Below are positions 5,397 to 9,761 of a stretch of DNA of 9,761 nucleotides, piece after piece. A program made the translations under genes and the position numbers. The notes under the pieces are model-generated. The model worked only from the letters and a program-made list of their open reading frames with translations, made no database searches and was not told where the DNA came from. The stretch is from assembly GCA_936924635.1 (NCBI GenBank), contig CAKZHP010000060.1, positions 1-9,761 of the forward strand. Direction: 5' to 3'. Source of the stretch: an uncultured Propionibacteriaceae bacterium (GTDB lineage Bacteria; Actinomycetota; Actinomycetes; Propionibacteriales; Propionibacteriaceae). How positions within the stretch are numbered: the stretch's first letter is position 1; each line of letters begins with the position of its first letter.

Positions 5397-6458
5397 ATGC
5401 CCCGGTGGATCGACACGCTGCAGCACGAGGCCGAGCGCGCCCTGGCGCCGGAGGTGGCCGACTACTACCGCGTCGGCGCGGGGGCGGGGATCAGTGTGGC
5501 GGAGGCACCCGCCGCCTGGGACGCGGTCCGGTTCCGCCCCCATGTGCTGCGTGACGTCACGACGGTGAGCACGAGGGTGTCGGTGCTGGGCACCGACCTG
5601 GCGAGCCCGGTGCTCGTCGCGTCGTCGACGCTGCAGATGCAGGCGCACCCCGACGGCGAGGTGGCCATGGCCGCTGGGACACGCGAGGCCGGCTCGCTGC
5701 TCGTGGTGTCGAGCAACGCGGGCCGTACCTTCGCCGACGTCGGGCGCGCCGGCAGCCCGTGGTGGGTGCAGGCGTACGTGCTCGCCGACCGCGACCTCAC
5801 CGGCGAGATGCTCGATGCGGCCGTCGCGGCCGGGGCCCGGGCGGTGGTGCTCACCGTGGACACCCCCGTCGTGGGCACCAAGCGCTGGCAGGGCGCCGAC
5901 GTGTGGGACGTGGTGCCGGTCGAGCACACGATGGGCAACTGGGCGCGTACGGGCGGCCGCCGCGACCCCAACGCCAAGGCCCGCGACCTCACGGTGGCCG
6001 ACATCGCGTGGACGGCCCAGCGCTGCGGCGTGCCGGTGGTGGTCAAGGGTGTGCTCCGCGGTGACGACGCCCGTGCGGCCGTCGACGCCGGAGCGGCCGG
6101 TGTGATCGTGTCCAACCACGGAGGGCGTCAGCTCGACCAGGCCGTGCCGACGGCCGTGGCGCTGCCCGAGGTGGCCGACGCACTGGCGGGCACCGGGGCG
6201 TTCGTCGGCGTCGACGGCGGCATCCGGAGCGGTGCCGGGGTGCTGGCCGCCCTCTGCCTGGGGGCGCACGCGGTGTTCCTCGGCCGGCCCGCGCTGTGGG
6301 CGCTGACCGTCGGCGGCCCGGCAGGGGTGACGCGGCTCATCGGCGACCTCACCGCCGAGCTTGCCGAGGGCATGACGTTGTGCGGTGCCACCTCGGTCGC
6401 CGAGCTCACCCGCGACCTGGTCGCGGGTGGTCCTGACATTCCCCTGACGCACCGGTGA
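5397..6458 (+). CDS. FMN-dependent alpha-hydroxy-acid oxidase/dehydrogenase family protein (LldD/glycolate-oxidase-like)
   Basis: This 353-residue TIM-barrel flavoprotein belongs to the family that oxidises 2-hydroxy acids such as L-lactate or glycolate to 2-oxo acids. Visible family landmarks are DYYRVGAGAG (22-31) near the N-terminus, FRPHVL (46-51), AHPDGEVA (83-90), WWVQAYVLADRD (122-133) with Tyr127, VVVKGV (214-219) with the FMN-contacting Lys217, the active-site signature VSNHGGRQLD (238-247) with His241 and Arg244, and the phosphate-binding stretch VDGGIRSGAGV (272-282) plus FLGRPALW (294-301). The catalytic His/Arg/Lys are all present. Segments at 74-81 (VASSTLQM) and 103-112 (VVSSNAGRTF) differ from the common APTAxQ and LST forms, so the substrate is uncertain. 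ATG at 5397 follows AGGA by 7 bases. It lacks a membrane segment, so it is cytosolic. The response regulator starts 12 bp downstream, hinting at one transcript. Confidence 0.9.
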   Translation: MPRWIDTLQHEAERALAPEVADYYRVGAGAGISVAEAPAAWDAVRFRPHVLRDVTTVSTRVSVLGTDLASPVLVASSTLQMQAHPDGEVAMAAGTREAGSLLVVSSNAGRTFADVGRAGSPWWVQAYVLADRDLTGEMLDAAVAAGARAVVLTVDTPVVGTKRWQGADVWDVVPVEHTMGNWARTGGRRDPNAKARDLTVADIAWTAQRCGVPVVVKGVLRGDDARAAVDAGAAGVIVSNHGGRQLDQAVPTAVALPEVADALAGTGAFVGVDGGIRSGAGVLAALCLGAHAVFLGRPALWALTVGGPAGVTRLIGDLTAELAEGMTLCGATSVAELTRDLVAGGPDIPLTHR

Positions 6459-6470
6459 CAGACTGCGCGG

Positions 6471-7190
6471 GTGAGCGCTGACACGACGCGTACGCACCCG
6501 GGCGGCCCGCCAGAGCCGGAGGCGCCGCTGGTGCTGCTCGTCGAGGACGACGACGCCCTGGCCGGCATGCTGCGGCTGCACCTGGTGAGGGAAGGGTTCC
6601 AGGTGCTCGTCGCCGGCGACGGGGCCACCGCGCTGAACCTGGTGAAGAGGTCCACTCCGGACGCGGTGCTGCTCGACATCGGCCTGCCGGGCCTCGACGG
6701 CATGGAGGTGTGCCGGTGGCTGCGCGCACGCGACGACTGGACGCCCCTGGTCTTCCTCACCGCCCGTGACAGCGAGGAGGAGCGGGTGCTGGGTATCGAG
6801 GCGGGTGCCGACGACTACGTCACCAAGCCGTTCTCACCGAGAGAGGTCACGGCGCGGCTGCGCGGTCTGCTCCGGCGGGCGGCCGGGCAGCCGTCGGCTC
6901 CCGACGAGACCGAGCAGCTGCGGCTCGGTGTGGTGGCCGTCGATCTGGCGCAGCACGTCGTGACCGTCGCCGGAGCAGAGGTGGAGGTGACGCCGCGGGA
7001 GTACGACCTCGTGGTGCACCTGCTGCGCTCGCCCCGCCGCGTGCATACCCGCGAGCAGCTCCTCGACGCCGTGTGGGGCGGGCGCGACGTCGGCCCGCGC
7101 ACGGTCGACGTGCACGTCGCACAGCTACGCGCGAAGGGTGTCCCGATCCGTACGGTCCGGGGGGCTGGCTACGCGGCGGAGGCGACATGA
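6471..7190 (+). CDS. OmpR/PhoB-family response regulator
   Basis: This 239-residue two-component transcription factor starts at GTG 6471. A 19-residue Pro-rich tail precedes the receiver domain (about 20-137). The domain carries the acidic pocket E25-D26 (LLVEDDDAL), phospho-acceptor D69 (LLDIGLPGLDGMEV), the switch Thr97 (FLTARD) and Lys119 (DDYVTKPFS). A winged-helix DNA-binding domain fills about 148-236, with EVTPREYDLVVHLL, TREQLLDAVWG, RTVDVHVAQLRAKG and a terminal IRTVRGAGY hairpin, all diagnostic of the OmpR family. All phosphorylation residues are intact. Its stop overlaps the kinase start (ATGA), so the pair is translationally coupled. No strong ribosome site precedes the GTG, which lies 12 bp after the oxidase stop, consistent with coupling to that gene. 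Targets are unknown; the flanking oxidase and DUF1800 genes are candidates. Confidence 0.95.
   Translation: MSADTTRTHPGGPPEPEAPLVLLVEDDDALAGMLRLHLVREGFQVLVAGDGATALNLVKRSTPDAVLLDIGLPGLDGMEVCRWLRARDDWTPLVFLTARDSEEERVLGIEAGADDYVTKPFSPREVTARLRGLLRRAAGQPSAPDETEQLRLGVVAVDLAQHVVTVAGAEVEVTPREYDLVVHLLRSPRRVHTREQLLDAVWGGRDVGPRTVDVHVAQLRAKGVPIRTVRGAGYAAEAT
7178..7190 (+). promoter_or_regulatory. Ribosome site and ATGA start/stop overlap that decides the kinase start
   Basis: GGAGG (7178-7182) lies 4 bases before ATG 7187. The A of ATG begins the ATGA in which the regulator's TGA (7188-7190) ends. This overlap, and the immediate opening of a basic-then-hydrophobic N-terminus, favour this start over in-frame upstream ATGs inside the regulator gene. 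Confidence 0.75.
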
Positions 7191-8557
7191 CGGGCTGGGT
7201 CCGGCGCTGGACCGGGTCGGTGTGGACGCGTCTTGCCCTGGCCATGCTGCTGGTGTCGTTGCTGGGGGCGGTCGCCACCGTCGTGGTCGGCGAGGCGCTG
7301 CTCCGGCGTGCCGACGAGGCGTCGGCACGCCGTTCGCTGGCGGTGCTCGCCGATGCCTACCAGGCGCAGGCCAACGCCGGCGCTCAGCAGGCCGCCGACG
7401 AGGCGCTGGGCGCGAAGCGGGTGCGGCAGGCGATGGTGCGGCGGGACGGGCGGCTCCAGGGTGATGCGCTCGCCCGTACGGCACTGACACCCGCGCAGGT
7501 GCAGCAGGTGCTCTCCGGGCAGGCGGTGTCGGTGCGCGTGGTGCAGGCCGGTGTGGTCGTGCTCGCCGAGGCGCGGCCGCTGGCGGGCGGGGGTGCGGTG
7601 GTGCTGGCCCAGCGGCGAGTGGACGCCCCGTCGCTGTCGGCGCAGGTGCAGAACCAGTGGTACGCGGCGATCGCGGGGGTGGCCGTGCTGGCCGGGGCGT
7701 CCGGTCTGCTGCTGGCCTGGTGGATCACCCGCCCGGTGCGCCGGCTGGCCCGTTCCGCGACGGCGCTGGCGGCGGGGGAGCGCGAGCCGGTGCCGGTGGG
7801 TGGGCCCACCGAGCTGCGGGCGGTGGCCACCGGGCTGAACGAGCTCAGCACGAGCCTGCAGCACGCCGAGGCGAGGCAACGCGAGTTCCTGATGTCGGTG
7901 TCGCACGACCTCCGTACGCCGCTGGCAACCGTCGCCGGCTACGCCGAGGCCCTCGCTGAGGGAGGCGTCCCCGCCGAGGAGGTGGCCGGGGTGGGACGTG
8001 TGCTGCAGACGGAGTCGGCCCGGTTGGGCCGGATGGTCTCGGACCTCCTCGACCTGGCGCGGCTCGACGCCGACGAGCTGGTGATGCGGCCCGAGCCCAC
8101 CCAGATCGGTGCGCTCGTGGACCAGACGTACGCGGCGTGGCGCGAGCGGTGCCGCGCCAAGGGTGTCGAGCTGCGCCTGGAGGCCGGCGGCGAGGCTGTG
8201 GTGGACGTCGACCCGGGGCGCCTTCGCCAGGCGGTGGACGGCCTGCTCGACAACGCCCTGCGAGCGACGCCGGCGGGGCAACCGGTGGTGCTGTCGACAC
8301 AGCGTACGGACAGCGATGTGGTGCTGGAGGTGCGTGACGGCGGCCCGGGGCTCGACGACAGCGACCTGCCGGTGGCGTTCGACCGGGGCGCGCTGAACGA
8401 GCGCTACCGCGGGCGGCGGGAGGTCGGCACCGGGCTGGGTCTGGCGCTGGTCGACCGGCTCGTACGCCGGCAGGGCGGGACCGTCACCGCCGGGCACGCC
8501 GCCGAGGGCGGGGCCTGCTTCACGATCACCCTGCCGCTCGCGCCTGACACAACCTGA
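7187..8557 (+). CDS. Membrane sensor histidine kinase (HAMP, HisKA, HATPase_c)
   Basis: This 456-residue protein is the partner of the preceding regulator. Residues about 15-37 (RLALAMLLVSLLGAVATVVV) are the first membrane helix. Residues 38-157 form an extracytoplasmic sensor of about 120 residues with no recognised fold, and 160-180 (AAIAGVAVLAGASGLLLAWW) the second helix. A HAMP linker (ITRPVRRLARSATALAAGE, 180-198) follows. The dimerisation/phospho-acceptor box SVSHDLRTPLATVAGYAEAL (237-256) contains His240. The ATP-binding domain has the N box LLDNALRATP (353-362), G1 DGGPGLDD (384-391) and G2 GTGLGLALV (414-422), all intact. It ends in LPLAPDTT without further domains. The overall layout is that of typical actinobacterial OmpR-type kinases. 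The DUF1800 gene starts 25 bp downstream. The signal sensed is unknown. Confidence 0.95.
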   Translation: MTGWVRRWTGSVWTRLALAMLLVSLLGAVATVVVGEALLRRADEASARRSLAVLADAYQAQANAGAQQAADEALGAKRVRQAMVRRDGRLQGDALARTALTPAQVQQVLSGQAVSVRVVQAGVVVLAEARPLAGGGAVVLAQRRVDAPSLSAQVQNQWYAAIAGVAVLAGASGLLLAWWITRPVRRLARSATALAAGEREPVPVGGPTELRAVATGLNELSTSLQHAEARQREFLMSVSHDLRTPLATVAGYAEALAEGGVPAEEVAGVGRVLQTESARLGRMVSDLLDLARLDADELVMRPEPTQIGALVDQTYAAWRERCRAKGVELRLEAGGEAVVDVDPGRLRQAVDGLLDNALRATPAGQPVVLSTQRTDSDVVLEVRDGGPGLDDSDLPVAFDRGALNERYRGRREVGTGLGLALVDRLVRRQGGTVTAGHAAEGGACFTITLPLAPDTT

Positions 8558-8582
8558 ACATTCGTGGGGGATGCTGGTCGGC

Positions 8583-9731
8583 ATGAGCATCCCGGAGTGG
8601 ACGCGAGCGAGCCGAGTGGCCCGGCGGGCCTCGTTCGGCGCGAACGGAGCGACGGTCGACCAGGTCGTGGCGACCGGTGTGGACACCTGGGTGACGCAGG
8701 CGCTGACCCCCGGTGCGGCCGACCCGGGGGTGGCGGCCACCCCGGCGCCGAGCCTGCCGCCCGTGCCGCCGTTGCCCGACAACGCCACCCAGGCCCAGCG
8801 GCAGGAGCGCAACAAGCTCATCGAGCAGCGACGCGACGCCGTGGAGACCTGGTGGCTCGCGCGCATGCTGAAGGCGAAGAACCCGGTGCCCGAGCGGGTC
8901 ACCTTCGGGTGGCACGACCACTGGGCGACCTCCGCGTCCAAGGTGCGCGACTCCCGGCTGATGCTGAAGCAGAACGAGACGCTGCGCGCCACCGGGCTGC
9001 GCAGCTTCACCGACATGGCCCACGCCATGGTGGTCGACCCGGCGATGCTGGAGTGGCTCGACGGCCGCCGCAACGTCAAGGGTTCCCCCAACGAGAACCT
9101 CGCCCGTGAGCTCATGGAGCTCTTCTGCCTGGGTGTCGGCGGCGGGTACAGCGAGCAGGACGTCAAGGAGGCTGCCCGCGCACTGACCGGGTGGCGGGTG
9201 TCCGACGACGGCAGCGCCGTCCTGGAGCCGAAGCGGTTCGACGCCGGCGCCAAGACGGTCTTCGGGAAGACGGGCCCCCTCGACGCCCACGGGCTGGTGG
9301 ACCTGGTGCTCGCGCAGCCCGCCCACCCCAGGTTCCTGGCCAGCCGGTGGTGGCGTCAGCTCGCGTCGGAGGACGCGCCCGGCCGGGACGTGATCGCCCG
9401 GCTGGTCGCCGCATACGGGCCGGGGCGCGACTCGCGGGCCCTGCTGCGGGCGCTGCTGCTGGACCCGGGGTTCGTGGCGGCGCGGGGCACGCTGGTGCTG
9501 GCGCCCGTGGACTGGCTGGTGGGGTCGGCCCGGGCCCTGGGGGTCCCGGCGACCGACGCGACCGTCACCGAGATCAAGAAGGCCCTGCGCCAGCTGGGGC
9601 AGGTGCCGCTGCAGCCGCCGAACGTGGCCGGCTGGCCCCACGGGGCGGCCTGGCTGTCCACCGCCTCGGCGCAGACGCGGGCCGCGGTGGCCCAGCGTCT
9701 CGTCAAGGCGGCAGACATCCGGGCGGTCGCC
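8583..9731 (+). CDS. DUF1800 family protein, 3' end cut by contig end
   Basis: The frame is open from ATG 8583 through the window end; 383 codons are genomic (to 9731) and the last ten codons are adapter-derived. Family landmarks are SRVARRASFGAN-like sequence at the N-terminus (residues 10-21), a Pro-rich low-complexity insert (about 50-66), FGWHDHWATSASK (108-120), LMLKQNETLR (126-135), DPAMLEWLDG (152-161), PNENLARELMELFCLGVGGG (169-188), ARALTGW (198-204) and LQPPNVAGWPHGAAWLS (343-359). DUF1800 proteins have no established biochemical role known to me and are often encoded next to a DUF1501 protein, which would be expected just past the contig end. No signal peptide is visible at the chosen start. 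An in-frame ATG at 8571 is possible, but its GGGGG directly abuts the start codon; the same purine run serves 8583 with an 11-base spacer. It lies 25 bp after the kinase gene, likely the same operon. Confidence 0.88.
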
Positions 9732-9761
9732 AGATCGGAAGAGCGTCGTGTAGGGAAAGAG
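9732..9761 (+). other. Illumina sequencing adapter (assembly contamination)
   Basis: The last 30 bases, beginning AGATCGGAAGAGCGTCGTGT and ending GGGAAAGAG, match the Illumina TruSeq adapter as I remember it. They contain AT-richer sequence unlike the rest of the window. The genomic sequence therefore stops at 9731, and the terminal residues read from this part are artefactual. Confidence 0.97.

Noticed and set aside
3412..5568. A 718-codon plus-strand frame spanning fumC, the small gene and the start of the oxidase
   Set aside because: It runs antisense to fumC and across the oxidase start, and contains no recognisable motif; fumC on the minus strand carries the full family signatures.
7169..9253. 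A 694-codon minus-strand frame opposite the histidine kinase and DUF1800 genes
   Set aside because: It is Arg/His/Gly/Pro-rich without domains, while both plus-strand genes show their complete family motifs.
8526..9641. A 371-codon minus-strand frame opposite DUF1800
   Set aside because: It is a composition-driven shadow of a gene with clear DUF1800 motifs.

Overview
The window is 9.7 kb of very GC-rich DNA (roughly 70% or more by eye) with strong G/C preference at third codon positions, compact gene spacing, G/C-rich terminator stems without U-tracts, and protein families typical of Actinobacteria. These include a secreted protein with the RxLDTR/VVADVVGY surface repeat, class II fumarase and DUF1800. 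A member of Propionibacteriales/Nocardioidaceae is plausible, but that is only an impression. The last 30 bases (9732-9761) match Illumina adapter sequence, so this is the raw end of a draft contig.

Left block (1-3470, minus strand): a cobalamin (B12) riboswitch with a clear aptamer lies in the leader of a secreted protein. That protein combines an alpha/alpha-toroid (prenyltransferase/squalene-oxidase-repeat, transcobalamin-like) domain with three beta repeats. After 64 bp it is followed by a second secreted protein with a small four-cysteine domain that ends in a DUF4430-like WSYW...EGWRF pattern, then a long Thr/Pro-rich stalk and the start of a C-terminal membrane helix. In animal intrinsic factor and transcobalamin, an alpha-toroid and a DUF4430-type beta domain form one B12-binding protein. 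Here the two halves appear as separate, probably co-transcribed, surface proteins under B12 control. My main hypothesis is a split bacterial transcobalamin-like uptake system, with transporter genes probably beyond the left edge.

Centre (3464-5290, minus strand): class II fumarase (fumC) ends just before a strong terminator hairpin that abuts the promoter of the B12 block. Upstream of fumC is a 93-residue protein of unknown function that may be translated from a leaderless mRNA.

Right block (5397-9731, plus strand): an FMN-dependent alpha-hydroxy-acid oxidase, an OmpR-family response regulator, its membrane histidine kinase (ATGA overlap) and a DUF1800 protein cut by the contig end. Gaps are 12, -4 and 25 bp, so the four may form one operon. 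The divergent promoters for the small minus-strand gene and the oxidase must lie in 5290-5396. No stretch longer than 300 bp lacks a gene. No tRNA, rRNA, CRISPR, insertion sequence or prophage signature was seen.
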